DNA of 64,000 nt from Roseospira marina (GCF_014197855.1 NZ_JACIGJ010000016.1:24171-88170), one strand, 5' to 3'; shown: positions 1-10,345, numbered from the stretch's first letter. Numbers and translations: made by a program. Notes: generated from the sequence alone by a model not told the origin.

Positions 1-1
1 T

Positions 2-793
2 GCGGGCATCCTGACGATGCTGGTGGGCCGGGTGGGTTTTGCGTCGGCCGAGGAGCCGGCGGACACTCGGTCCTCCTACACGGAGGTGCTCGTGGTCGGT
101 GTGGAAAGCGTGGCCTATCGCCCGCTGTACACCGTCGAGGCCGGAACGTACGAAGGCTACGCGCGGGCGCTGCTGGATGCCTTCGCGGCGGATACGGGCC
201 TGACGCTGGACTATCGGCCCATGCCGGTCACGCGCTTGTACGCAAGCTTTGCGGCGGGCCGGATCGACCTGAAATTCCCGGACAATCCCGCCTGGAACAG
301 GCCCTTCCGAGACCAGCATGCCGTGGTGTACAGCGTGCCGGCGGTGGCGGTCCTTGATGCATCGGTGGTGCGCGCGGATCGGGCGGACCTGACCCCGGAG
401 GCTGTGCGCACGCTCGGCACCGTCGTGGGGTTCAGTCCCTGGCCGTGGGCCGAGCGGATCACGATGGGGTCCGTGACACTTGTTGAGAATGCGGATTTCG
501 TCTCCCTGGTGCGGCAAGTCCTGGCCGGTCGGGTCGATGCGGCCTACGCCAGCATTGCGGTGGTGAACCGGGTGCTGGACGTGGATCTCAAGCAGCCCGG
601 CGCGCTGGTGGCCGCGCCCCATTTGCCCCAAGATTCCGTCGAATACCGTCTATCGACCATCGCGCGGCCCGACATCATCGGCCGCTTCGACGCCTGGATG
701 GAGACGCAGGACGCGCGCGTGCGGGCCTTGAAAGCGGACTATGGGGTTGAGCGCGGTGTCAACCGTGACGGGAGCCTTGGGCGCGGGCCATGA
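2..793 (+). CDS. Periplasmic solute-binding protein, family 3 type (5' end outside window)
   Basis: The reading frame is open from the first bases of the window, so the true start probably lies upstream; the first internal ATG is at 17. The visible N-terminus looks like the end of a Sec signal peptide, with cleavage expected after an A-S-A motif just before E-E. The body has the SBP_bac_3 pattern: a VLVVGVE strand, then a YEGYARALLDAFAADTGL helix as in amino-acid-binding proteins. No ABC permease or ATPase is next to it. The stop overlaps the ATG of the following phosphatase gene (ATGA), so the protein may serve as a sensory ligand-binding partner rather than a transporter part. Ligand unknown. 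Confidence 0.75.
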   Translation, partial: AGILTMLVGRVGFASAEEPADTRSSYTEVLVVGVESVAYRPLYTVEAGTYEGYARALLDAFAADTGLTLDYRPMPVTRLYASFAAGRIDLKFPDNPAWNRPFRDQHAVVYSVPAVAVLDASVVRADRADLTPEAVRTLGTVVGFSPWPWAERITMGSVTLVENADFVSLVRQVLAGRVDAAYASIAVVNRVLDVDLKQPGALVAAPHLPQDSVEYRLSTIARPDIIGRFDAWMETQDARVRALKADYGVERGVNRDGSLGRGP

Positions 794-2490
794 TCGAGAC
801 ATCTCAGCCGTTGGATCCTCGCTCATCCTCGGTGCGCCGCCGCCTCTGGCGTGGCCTGACGCCGCGTCTGGCGCTGGTCACCCTACTGGTGGCATTGGTC
901 GTGGGCGTTGTGGGCGGGGCGCTTGAATTGGCCCTGGACCTCCACGAATCGCGCCGCACCGCGCGGGAATCCCTCGATAACATCGTGAATTTAGTGCGGG
1001 CCTCCGCTGCCGAGGCGGCCTTTCAACTCAACCCGGGCGTGGCGCAGCGGGTGGTCGATGGTCTGGCGCGCAACGAGACCGTTGCCAGCGTGGACCTGCG
1101 TGACAACTTTGATGGCAGGCTGGCGCACCTGGAGCGGGATACGGCCGACGCGGACGCCGGGCCGGGCGTGTTTGGCGGCTTGTTCGCGGACATCAGCCGG
1201 AGGGAGGTCGCGCTGACCTACGATACCGGCGGCGGTGCGGAACTGGTGGGCACACTGACCATCACGCTGTCGCCGCGCGCCCTGGGGGAGCGCTACGCCT
1301 ATCGGGCGTTCACCGGTGTCGTGGCGGGCGCGTTGCGCGCCCTGCTGATTTCGGCGGCGCTGGCTGTGGTGTTTGCCGTGGTCCTCATCCGGCCGCTGCT
1401 GCGGCTGTCCGCCGATATCGGGCGGGTCGACCCGACCCATCCCGGGGCGTCGTCCATCGCCATGCCGCGCGGTCACGCCGGGGATGAACTGGGGGACGTC
1501 GCCGGGTCCCTGAACGACCTGCTTGGCGCCTTTCAGAGCAGCCTGGATGCGCGCGACCGGGCCGAGGCCGCGTTGCGGGCGCTGACGGCCGATCTGGAGG
1601 AGCGCGTGCGCCAGCGGACCAAGGATCTCGAAGACGCGATGGATGAGTTGGCGGCCGAGAAGGATGAGACGGAGGCCGCCTTCGCCCGCCTGGACGACGC
1701 GCATCAGGCGTTGGAGCACGCTAACCGCATGGTGCTGGAAAGCATCCGGTACGCGCGGCGAATTCAGACCTCCCTGCTGCCGGACAAGGCGGCGATCGAC
1801 GATCTCGTGCGCGAGGTCCATGTGTGCTGGGAGCCGTTGGATGTGGTCGGCGGCGATTACTTCTGGTTGGAGCGACTGGATGACGACACCGCCGTGCTGG
1901 CGGTGATGGACTGCACCGGCCATGGGGTTCCGGGCGCGTTCATGACCTTGCTGGTGGCCTCCGCCCTGGATCAGGCGCTGCACGATCGCCGGTTGCGCGC
2001 GCCGTCCGATATTCTGGCCGCGTTGGATGCCAGCGTGCGGGCGCGGTTGCGTCAGGACCACCCGGACTCGGACAGCGATGACGGCCTGGAGGCGGCGGTA
2101 TGCCTGTGGAACCGCCGGACGGGGACTCTCACCTTCGCGGGGGCCGGGTTGCCGCTGCTGTATGCCTGTGACGGCGTGGTGCAGGAGGTGCGGGGTGATC
2201 GCGCCTGGCTTGGCTACCGCTCCCTGCCCACCGCGCCGGCCTTTACCGATCATGATATCGCGGTGCGGCCTGGGATGGCCTTCTACCTCCTGACGGACGG
2301 TGTGCCGGATCACATGGGCGGGCAGCCGCGCCGGCTGTTCGGACGGCGGAAATTGGGCCGTATTCTTCGCGATCTTCAGGGACGCCTTATGGCCGATCAG
2401 CTTGCGACCCTGCGCACGGCGCTGGAGGACTATCGGGGGCCGGAGCCACGGCGGGACGACATGACTTTGATCGGTGTTATACCACTATGA
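790..2490 (+). CDS. Membrane HAMP-type SpoIIE/PP2C family serine phosphatase
   Basis: 566 residues. A transmembrane helix lies at about 26-50, a periplasmic segment at about 50-175, a second helix at about 178-200, a HAMP-like linker to about 250, a coiled coil at about 250-315, and a C-terminal SpoIIE phosphatase domain at about 320-566. The domain shows the metal-binding motifs VVGGDYFW and MDCTGHGVPGAFM and a late DDMTLIGV. Such proteins dephosphorylate anti-sigma-factor antagonists or SiaC-like partners in response to an external signal. The segment LESIRYARRIQTSLLP resembles SiaA-type phosphatases. The start overlaps the upstream binding-protein gene by 4 bp, implying joint translation and probably joint function. 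The substrate is not in the window; no STAS or SiaC-like gene is adjacent. Confidence 0.85.
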   Translation: MIETSQPLDPRSSSVRRRLWRGLTPRLALVTLLVALVVGVVGGALELALDLHESRRTARESLDNIVNLVRASAAEAAFQLNPGVAQRVVDGLARNETVASVDLRDNFDGRLAHLERDTADADAGPGVFGGLFADISRREVALTYDTGGGAELVGTLTITLSPRALGERYAYRAFTGVVAGALRALLISAALAVVFAVVLIRPLLRLSADIGRVDPTHPGASSIAMPRGHAGDELGDVAGSLNDLLGAFQSSLDARDRAEAALRALTADLEERVRQRTKDLEDAMDELAAEKDETEAAFARLDDAHQALEHANRMVLESIRYARRIQTSLLPDKAAIDDLVREVHVCWEPLDVVGGDYFWLERLDDDTAVLAVMDCTGHGVPGAFMTLLVASALDQALHDRRLRAPSDILAALDASVRARLRQDHPDSDSDDGLEAAVCLWNRRTGTLTFAGAGLPLLYACDGVVQEVRGDRAWLGYRSLPTAPAFTDHDIAVRPGMAFYLLTDGVPDHMGGQPRRLFGRRKLGRILRDLQGRLMADQLATLRTALEDYRGPEPRRDDMTLIGVIPL

Positions 2491-2582
2491 CCTGTTATCA
2501 GATCTGATTTGGCGCGCGCGTCGCTTTACCTATGGTCGGGCCTGTGGAATGCTCGCCCTCTTTTTTTTAACAGTGGCAAGCC

Positions 2583-3857
2583 GTGTCCGATCCTTTGCAT
2601 ACGGAATCGAAGCTGTCCCAGGACGGGGGCGGTGGGGACCCCGCGGCGTCGACCGGGGCGTTGGCGGCGGCTGCGGCGCGGGCGGACGGTCGCCTAGACG
2701 CTTCGACGGCCGATGGCACGGCAGCATCGCTACCGACGGCGGGCGTGCGGCGGGAGGTCGCGCCGTGGCGTCGGACGGTCTACGTCGTCAGTCCGTCGCG
2801 GAAGCATCGTTTGACCGTCTCAGATGTCCTGGCGGGGCGTTATACTGTGCGGGTCTTCTGGGAGACGTCCCTGATGATCCTGGCCACGATGAAGCGCCGG
2901 CCGGATATCATCATCCTGGACGAGGCGGCTGTTCGGAGTGGGGCGGAGGCGGCTCTGAACCGGCTCATGGAGCATCCAACGCTCCAAACCGTGCCGCTGC
3001 TTGGTCTGGCGCAGGCGCCCCGGTCGGCCTTTACGGCTCTGCTGCGGGCGCGCGCGATACCCTTCCTGACCCGGGACGTGCGACCGGACGATCTGCTGTC
3101 GCTGGTCAGCGACATGATCAGCGACGGTGTTGAGCGAAACTGGATCACGATTGAGCCGGTCCAACGCAAAGCTCTGACCGATAGTGTGGCGATGTTCCGC
3201 ACCGTGTCCCGTCTGGTGGTCGCGGGCGAAACGATCCCATACAACCACGTTCGGGAAAGCTGTGCGTCCCTGGTCACGGCCGTGTCCAATCGGAATGTTT
3301 TCAGCCTGTTATCCAGCGTGAAGGGGCACGACAATTATTCCTATGTTCATTCCGTTCGGGTTGCGACGTTTCTGTCGCATTTCGGGTATGAGTTGGGCTT
3401 GCGCGGCGAGGAATTATACACCCTGACCGCCGGAGGGTTGCTGCACGATATCGGCAAGTCGGCGATTCCCCATCACGTTCTGAACAAGCCCGGGCGGTTG
3501 ACCGAGGGCGAATGGGCGACGATGCGCACGCACGTCGATGAGGGCCTTGCCATCATCGACCGCGTGGACAACGTGCCGCGCGGTGTTGTCACCATCGCTG
3601 CCCAGCATCACGAGCGACTGGACGGCAGCGGGTATCCGCGCGGTCTGAAGGGGGCGGACCTGAACGATCTGGCCCGCCTCGCGGCCATTGTGGATGTGTT
3701 CGGGGCGCTAACGGACCAACGCACCTATAAGGCGCCCCTTCCGGCGGACCGTGCCCTTGCCATTATGAGGGACATGACCGGGCATCTCGACATGGGTTTG
3801 GTTCGCCTGTTCCAGGACATGCTCATGAGCACCGACACGCTGCTCGACACAGGGTAG
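2583..3857 (+). CDS. HD-GYP domain protein with degenerate receiver domain
   Basis: 424 residues, GTG start. A low-complexity N-terminus (1-60) is followed by a receiver-like fold at about 64-180 and an HD-GYP domain from about 250. The HD-GYP signature is complete: H288-D289 in LLHDIGK, HH at 342-343, D347-G348 and GYP at 350-352, so cyclic-di-GMP phosphodiesterase activity is expected. The receiver has a possible phospho-acceptor Asp113 (IILDE) but lacks the usual N-terminal acidic pair and the C-terminal Lys-Pro, so it may not be phosphorylated normally. It lies 92 bp behind the phosphatase gene on the same strand. No strong ribosome-binding site precedes the GTG, so the exact start is uncertain. 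Confidence 0.85.
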   Translation: MSDPLHTESKLSQDGGGGDPAASTGALAAAAARADGRLDASTADGTAASLPTAGVRREVAPWRRTVYVVSPSRKHRLTVSDVLAGRYTVRVFWETSLMILATMKRRPDIIILDEAAVRSGAEAALNRLMEHPTLQTVPLLGLAQAPRSAFTALLRARAIPFLTRDVRPDDLLSLVSDMISDGVERNWITIEPVQRKALTDSVAMFRTVSRLVVAGETIPYNHVRESCASLVTAVSNRNVFSLLSSVKGHDNYSYVHSVRVATFLSHFGYELGLRGEELYTLTAGGLLHDIGKSAIPHHVLNKPGRLTEGEWATMRTHVDEGLAIIDRVDNVPRGVVTIAAQHHERLDGSGYPRGLKGADLNDLARLAAIVDVFGALTDQRTYKAPLPADRALAIMRDMTGHLDMGLVRLFQDMLMSTDTLLDTG

Positions 3858-3924
3858 CCGGTCCTCCGATCGTCCTTCTGTGTTCACGGGCGGTATTTTG
3901 CACGGCACCGTCGGACCGTGTATT

Positions 3925-3946
3925 GCACCGCACACTTCTGCGGTGC
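3925..3946 (+). terminator. Hairpin after the HD-GYP gene
   Basis: Perfect 8-bp inverted repeat GCACCGCA / TGCGGTGC with a 6-nt loop, about 70 bp past the HD-GYP stop. No T-run follows, so it is only a weak or factor-dependent terminator candidate. Confidence 0.3.
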
Positions 3947-3970
3947 GTCCTCGAATAGTCAAAATTTTAG

Positions 3971-4002
3971 GTTAAAGTATCTTAACGTTATGTTACAGTA
4001 AC
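3971..4002. promoter_or_regulatory. AT-rich segment with two inverted repeats upstream of small membrane protein
   Basis: In an otherwise GC-rich region this short AT-rich stretch holds GTTAA-N6-TTAAC (3971-3986) and GTTAC-a-GTAAC (3992-4002). It ends about 30 bp before the ATG at 4035. It is a good candidate promoter/operator for the 69-residue gene. The regulator is unknown. Confidence 0.4.
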
Positions 4003-4034
4003 GCACTGAGGCGATCGTTGCGGAGGGGGGCTCA

Positions 4035-4244
4035 ATGTTCACGCTGTTTCGATTGGTGCCGAAGCGGGATGCGATAATAGCGCATGTGCCCGTTTTGGTG
4101 GTGTCTCTGCTTATGGCCGAACTGTTCTACACCTTCGGCAGTTTTATCCTCCAATGCTTGGCCTTCCTGGCGACCTGGTTCCTGGTCGATCTGGTGGTGT
4201 CGGTCGTGCGCGGCGCATCGGGGGAATCCGAGCCGGGACTGTGA
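4035..4244 (+). CDS. Small two-helix membrane protein of unknown function
   Basis: 69 residues. Two adjacent hydrophobic segments (about 15-33 and 36-58) make it an inner-membrane hairpin with short charged ends. An excellent ribosome-binding site (CGGAGGGGGG) lies 4-5 nt ahead of the ATG, and an AT-rich palindromic promoter-like region precedes it. This supports a real gene despite the small size. It stands alone between the HD-GYP gene and pccB. I do not recognise the family. Confidence 0.65.
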   Translation: MFTLFRLVPKRDAIIAHVPVLVVSLLMAELFYTFGSFILQCLAFLATWFLVDLVVSVVRGASGESEPGL

Positions 4245-4691
4245 GTTCGCCACCTCCAAATGGACCGGCCATCCTGCTTTGGCGGGCGTGACGTCGTAAC
4301 CGGCGCCGACTCGGCCGTTGTGGCCGCGCGAGGGTGCCGAAGGGGCCAAGGTGCGCGCGGTATGGCAGATCATCACCGTGGTTCTACGCGGATATCGCGA
4401 TCTTTCTGCCCGGTCTTGGCCGGTCTCTCCAAGGCGCAAAACGCTTTTGTTGCAGGATAAATCGCGCGAGCTTATACCGTTTTGACCCGAGTGCCGCGCT
4501 GCGGTAAACGAGAGACGAGTCTCGTCCGAGCGCCGTAAGGCCCGGAGACATAACGAAATAAAGTACCGTTGCGCCAACGTATTCGATAACAGTCTTGCGT
4601 TTCCTGATGCTGCGCCGCATGGTGTCGCCCCGCGCCGCAATGTGGTGCCGTGCGGACACGGTCAAGGACGAGACGAGCAGGAACCCCAAAA
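4245..4691. other. 447-bp intergenic region upstream of pccB
   Basis: No convincing gene on either strand; the minus-strand frames here have no ribosome-binding site and no recognisable domain. The region contains the 13-bp palindrome CAAAA-CGC-TTTTG at 4437-4449 and a GAGAC-GA-GTCTC repeat near 4511-4522. It most likely carries the pcc promoter and regulator sites. I did not find the TTTGCAA-N4-TTGCAAA type of motif known for PccR. Confidence 0.4.
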
Positions 4692-6224
<1,533 letters not shown>

Positions 6225-6289
6225 GCCTCGGCCGATCGCCACAGACCCAGACGCCACGCACCGTACCGACCGAGGACCAGGGCACGACC

Positions 6290-8275
6290 ATGTTCAAGAA
6301 AATCCTGATCGCCAACCGTGGGGAAATCGCCTGCCGCGTCATCAAGACGGCGCGCCGCATGGGCATCAAGACGGTGGCCGTCTACTCCGACGCCGATGCC
6401 GACGCCCTGCACACCCAGATGGCAGACGAGCGGGTGCACATCGGCCCGTCGCCGTCGGCCCAGAGCTATCTGGTCATCGACCGCCTCGTGCAGGCCTGCA
6501 GGGACACCGGCGCGGAAGCCGTCCATCCCGGCTATGGCTTCCTGTCGGAAAACAAGGCGTTCCAGCAGGCGCTGACGGCGGCCGGCATCGCCTTCATCGG
6601 GCCGGACGCCCACGCCATCGAGGCCATGGGCGACAAGATCACCTCCAAGAAGCTGGCCCAGGAGGCCGGCGTTACGACCGTGCCCGGCTTCATGGGAATC
6701 ATCGACGATCCGGAGGAGGCGGTCCGCATCGCCGAGGAGATCGGCTTCCCGGTGATGATCAAGGCCTCGGCCGGCGGTGGCGGCAAGGGCATGCGCGTCG
6801 CCTACGATGCAGACTCCGCCCGCGAGGGCTTCGTCTCGGCCGCCAACGAGGCGCGCTCCAGCTTCGGCGATGACCGCGTGTTCATCGAGAAGTTCATCGA
6901 GCAGCCGCGTCACATCGAAATCCAGGTGCTGTCCGACGGCTCCAACTGTCTGCACATCGGCGAGCGGGAATGCTCCATCCAGCGCCGCCATCAGAAGGTG
7001 ATCGAGGAAGCGCCGTCGCCCTTCCTGACGCCCGACGTGCGCGAGGCCATGGGGGCACAGGCGATCGCGCTGGCCCAGGCCGTGGGCTACAAAAGCGCCG
7101 GTACGGTCGAGTTCATCGTCGATAAGGACCGTAACTTCTATTTCCTGGAAATGAACACCCGCCTTCAGGTCGAACACCCGGTCACGGAAATGATCACCGG
7201 GCTTGATCTGGTGGAGTGGATGATCCGGATCGCCGCCGGCGAGCCGCTGACGCTGGCGCAGTCGGATATTCACTTCAAGGGCTGGGCGATCGAGTGCCGT
7301 ATCTGCGCCGAGGACCCCTTCCGCAACTTCCTGCCGTCGATCGGCCGTCTGGCGTGGTTCAAGCCCCCGGCCGATGAAGACGGCTTGGTCCGCGTGGATG
7401 CCGGCGTCATGGAAGGCGGCGAGATCAGCATGTATTACGATCCGATGATCGCGAAGCTGATCGCTTACGGCGGCACGCGCGAGCTGGCGATCCGCCATAT
7501 GCGCCGGGCGCTGGATGCATTCTACATCCGGGGTGTGGCCCGCAATGTGCCGTTCCTGTCCTCCGTGATGGGCAAGGATCGGTTCATGCGGGGCGACCTT
7601 TCGACCAACTTTATCGCCGAGGAGTATCCGGACGGCTTCCATCTGTCCGATCTGCCGCCGGACGACCCGACCGTCCTCGTCGCGGTGGCGGCCTGCGTGC
7701 ACCGCAAGCACGTCGAGCGTGATGCTCGCATCAGCGGTCAGATGCCCGGGCACGAGAAGGGCGTGCGTGACGACTGGGTCGTGCGCCTGGGGGACACCAA
7801 CCACCCCGTGACGGTCACCCTGCTGGAAACGGGATTCCGGGTGATCGTGGACGAGGAGCCGGTGGTCATCCGGACCGACTGGCGCCTGGGCCAGAGCCTG
7901 TTCAAGTGCGAGATCAACGGCCATCCGGAGTCGGTGCAGATCGACCGGCTGGGTGTCGGCTATCGGCTGTTCCACTCGGGCGCAACCGATATCGCCGTGG
8001 TGATGACGGCCGAGGCCGCAAAGTACGCCGCCCTGATGCCCAAGAAGGAGCCGCCGGATCTGTCCAAGGTCCTGCTGTCGCCGATGCCGGGCCTGTTGGT
8101 GTCGCTGCACGTCGAGGAAGGCCAGGAGGTCAAGGCTGGCGAGACCCTGGCGGTGATCGAGGCCATGAAGATGGAAAACATCCTGAAGGCCACGAGCGAC
8201 GGTACGGTCAGCAAGCTGGCCGCGCAACCGGGTGATAGCCTGGCGGTGGATCAGGTCATCCTGGAATTCGCCTGA
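6290..8275 (+). CDS. pccA: Propionyl-CoA carboxylase alpha subunit (biotin carboxylase + biotin carrier)
   Basis: 661 residues from ATG 6290, where the conserved MFKKILIANRGEIACRVI begins; the frame extends upstream without family similarity. The biotin carboxylase domain covers about 1-450, with the ATP-grasp glycine loop (SAGGGGKGMR) and the catalytic segment EMNTRLQVEHPVTE. A linker binding the beta subunit follows, then a C-terminal biotinyl domain with the EAMKMEN motif; biotin would be attached to Lys627. It acts with PccB on propionyl-CoA, feeding methylmalonyl-CoA mutase (mutAB, near 60-64 kb). Confidence 0.94.
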   Translation: MFKKILIANRGEIACRVIKTARRMGIKTVAVYSDADADALHTQMADERVHIGPSPSAQSYLVIDRLVQACRDTGAEAVHPGYGFLSENKAFQQALTAAGIAFIGPDAHAIEAMGDKITSKKLAQEAGVTTVPGFMGIIDDPEEAVRIAEEIGFPVMIKASAGGGGKGMRVAYDADSAREGFVSAANEARSSFGDDRVFIEKFIEQPRHIEIQVLSDGSNCLHIGERECSIQRRHQKVIEEAPSPFLTPDVREAMGAQAIALAQAVGYKSAGTVEFIVDKDRNFYFLEMNTRLQVEHPVTEMITGLDLVEWMIRIAAGEPLTLAQSDIHFKGWAIECRICAEDPFRNFLPSIGRLAWFKPPADEDGLVRVDAGVMEGGEISMYYDPMIAKLIAYGGTRELAIRHMRRALDAFYIRGVARNVPFLSSVMGKDRFMRGDLSTNFIAEEYPDGFHLSDLPPDDPTVLVAVAACVHRKHVERDARISGQMPGHEKGVRDDWVVRLGDTNHPVTVTLLETGFRVIVDEEPVVIRTDWRLGQSLFKCEINGHPESVQIDRLGVGYRLFHSGATDIAVVMTAEAAKYAALMPKKEPPDLSKVLLSPMPGLLVSLHVEEGQEVKAGETLAVIEAMKMENILKATSDGTVSKLAAQPGDSLAVDQVILEFA

Positions 8276-8297
8276 TCCGGCGAGCACCGTCGTCCTG

Positions 8298-8327
8298 CCC
8301 CGCCCGTGACGATGATGCCGGGCGGGG
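8298..8327. terminator. Hairpin between convergent pccA and chemoreceptor gene
   Basis: Perfect 9-bp inverted repeat CCCCGCCCG / CGGGCGGGG with a 12-nt loop, in the 75-bp gap between two converging genes. There is no T-run on either side, so this is a structural candidate only. Confidence 0.4.
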
Positions 8328-8350
8328 TGGTGGGGCCGTAACGGAGACGG

Positions 8351-10345
8351 TCAGGTGACGACGTGAAGACCGGCGCGTCGCAGTTGGTCCACGTCGATGT
8401 CGTGGGTGTGATGAAAGGCGATGTGGACCCCCTCCGGGCCGAGGGCGACCACTTTCCCGTCCCAGGCCATCGACGACCGAGGCGCGCTGATGGAGACCCG
8501 CGTGCCGACCGCGAGGGACGGCAGCGGTTTCAGAAGGGCCCCACCGGCCGAAATGTCGATCAGTTCGCCGTCCCGGGTCTGGTGTCCATCGTGGACCTTG
8601 ACGGGCGCGGACACGGTGAAGCGTTCGTACTGGCGGCGGTTGGTCTCCTCGGTCGAGGTCCGGATCGCCTGCACCACCGCGCCCTTCAAGTGGGTCACTG
8701 CCGCCGCAACGTCCGCCGACGCGCGGATCAGGTCCTGGGAGCGTGCCTCCGTGGTGCCGGCCTCGTCGGAGACGATCTGGATCTGGCGGGCGACGTCCTC
8801 GGCCGCGGTGGAGGCTTCGCTGACGCCCCGGCTGATCTCGTGCGTCGCCTCGGCCTGACTTTCCATGGCCTCGGCAATGGCGTTGGCGACCGTGTCGATC
8901 TCGCGCACCGTCGTCACGATGTCGTTGACGGCGGTCACCGCCCGTTCGGTGACCGCCGTGACGGACTGAAGCTGGTCGGTGATGCGCTTCGTCGAGGCGG
9001 CGGTCTGGTTGGCAAGCGCCTTGACCTCTTCGGCGACCACGGCGAATCCCTTGCCGGCGTCGCCGGCGCGGGCGGCCTCGATGCTTGCGTTTAGGGCGAG
9101 CAGGTTGGTCTTGGACGCGATGGCCTGAATAAGCTCCGCGATGTCGCTGATCTGCCCGACCTCGGCGGTCATGGAATCCAGAATCGCGCCGGTTTCGCTG
9201 CCCCGGTCGACGGCGCTGCGCGTCACGTCGGCGGTGCGGCGGACCTGAGCCCGGATCTCGCGAATCGACGAGGTTAGCTCCTCGCCGGCGGCCGCGACCG
9301 TGTGGGCGCTGGCCTGGGACTGGTTGGCGGCGGCGGCCACGGTCGAGGCGTTTTGTGAGACGACGCGCGCGCCCTCGGCCATGGCCTCCGCGTTGGCCCG
9401 CATGGCCTGGGAATGCTCCGCCACCTTTTCGACGGCCGCGTTCGATTCCGACTCCACCGCCGTCGCCATGCCGCGCAGGGCTTCCTCGCGCTGGCGACGT
9501 GCGATGAGTTGCAACTCCTGCTGCTCCTGCCGCGCGAAGGTCAAATGTGCGCGCACCGCGTTGAGCAGCAGAGTGATCCGCGTGAACTCCTTGATCGGCG
9601 AGGGCGTGACCACCTGACTGAAGTCGCGTAGCGCGAACCGGTCGAGGTGCCCCTCCACTTCGGCCATGGGGCCGCGCATGCCGGCGGCCACACCGAAGGC
9701 GGCCATGGCCGACACGAGGGCCGTGGCGGCCAACAGAAGCGCCGATATCAGCACCAAGTTGCCGGTGTTCGGGCCGGCTTCCGACAGGACCATGCCGAAC
9801 TGGGCTACCATCAGGGCCAGGACGACGGCGAACCCGGCAATGGTGCGATTCAGGACGCTTCGGCTCAGGCGCTGGGCACGGCCCATCAGGGACAGGTCGA
9901 CCACCTGACCTTCGCGAACGGTCAACCGGCCGGCGGTGTTGCTGTTGATGGCCTTGTACAGGGCGGCGGCTGCGTCGATGTCCGCGCGGCTGGGTTTCGT
10001 GCGTACGGAAATGTACTCAACGACCGCCCCGTTCTCCACAACCGGGGTGACGTTGGCGCGGACCCAGTAATGGTCCCCGCTTTTTGCACGGTTCTTGACG
10101 ATGCCTTCCCACGGCAGGCCCTGCTTGATCGTGTCCCACATATCGCGGAACACGCTGGGGGGCATGTCGGGGTGGCGCACGATGTTGTGCGGCCGGCCCA
10201 TCATCTCGTCGCGGGAATATCCAGCGACGGCGATAAAGTCGTCGTTGACGAAGACGATCTTGCCCTTCAGGTCCGTGCGGGACACGAGACAACGATCGTC
10301 GGGATAGTCGATCTCCTTTTGGGTGACGGGCTCGTTCACACGCAT
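8351..10345 (-). CDS. Aer-like chemoreceptor: PAS - 2 TM - HAMP - MCP signalling - PilZ
   Basis: 664 residues. An N-terminal Aer-type PAS domain (about 15-130) has the pattern typical of redox or oxygen sensing receptors (VNDDFIAVAGYSRDE, then NIVRHPDMP). Two close hydrophobic helices follow (about 165-190 and 197-222), then HAMP and a cytoplasmic MCP coiled coil whose tip has NLLALNASIEAARAGDAGKG for CheW/CheA contact. The C-terminus (about 570-655) is a PilZ domain with RQYER and DISAGG, the two c-di-GMP-binding motifs. No periplasmic ligand domain exists, so sensing is intracellular. Azospirillum is known to have chemoreceptors with C-terminal PilZ domains. Transcribed divergently from the isocitrate dehydrogenase gene. 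Confidence 0.92.
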   Translation of the reverse strand: MRVNEPVTQKEIDYPDDRCLVSRTDLKGKIVFVNDDFIAVAGYSRDEMMGRPHNIVRHPDMPPSVFRDMWDTIKQGLPWEGIVKNRAKSGDHYWVRANVTPVVENGAVVEYISVRTKPSRADIDAAAALYKAINSNTAGRLTVREGQVVDLSLMGRAQRLSRSVLNRTIAGFAVVLALMVAQFGMVLSEAGPNTGNLVLISALLLAATALVSAMAAFGVAAGMRGPMAEVEGHLDRFALRDFSQVVTPSPIKEFTRITLLLNAVRAHLTFARQEQQELQLIARRQREEALRGMATAVESESNAAVEKVAEHSQAMRANAEAMAEGARVVSQNASTVAAAANQSQASAHTVAAAGEELTSSIREIRAQVRRTADVTRSAVDRGSETGAILDSMTAEVGQISDIAELIQAIASKTNLLALNASIEAARAGDAGKGFAVVAEEVKALANQTAASTKRITDQLQSVTAVTERAVTAVNDIVTTVREIDTVANAIAEAMESQAEATHEISRGVSEASTAAEDVARQIQIVSDEAGTTEARSQDLIRASADVAAAVTHLKGAVVQAIRTSTEETNRRQYERFTVSAPVKVHDGHQTRDGELIDISAGGALLKPLPSLAVGTRVSISAPRSSMAWDGKVVALGPEGVHIAFHHTHDIDVDQLRRAGLHVVT

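Noticed and set aside
2571..2578. GCCACTG-like B12 box on the minus strand, possible cobalamin riboswitch
   Set aside because: An isolated 7-mer with no surrounding riboswitch structure, and no cobalamin-related gene is placed to use it; the same 7-mer occurs by chance near 18,476.
4384..4689. 101-codon minus-strand frame upstream of pccB
   Set aside because: No ribosome-binding site, no homology I recognise, and it lies in a likely promoter region.
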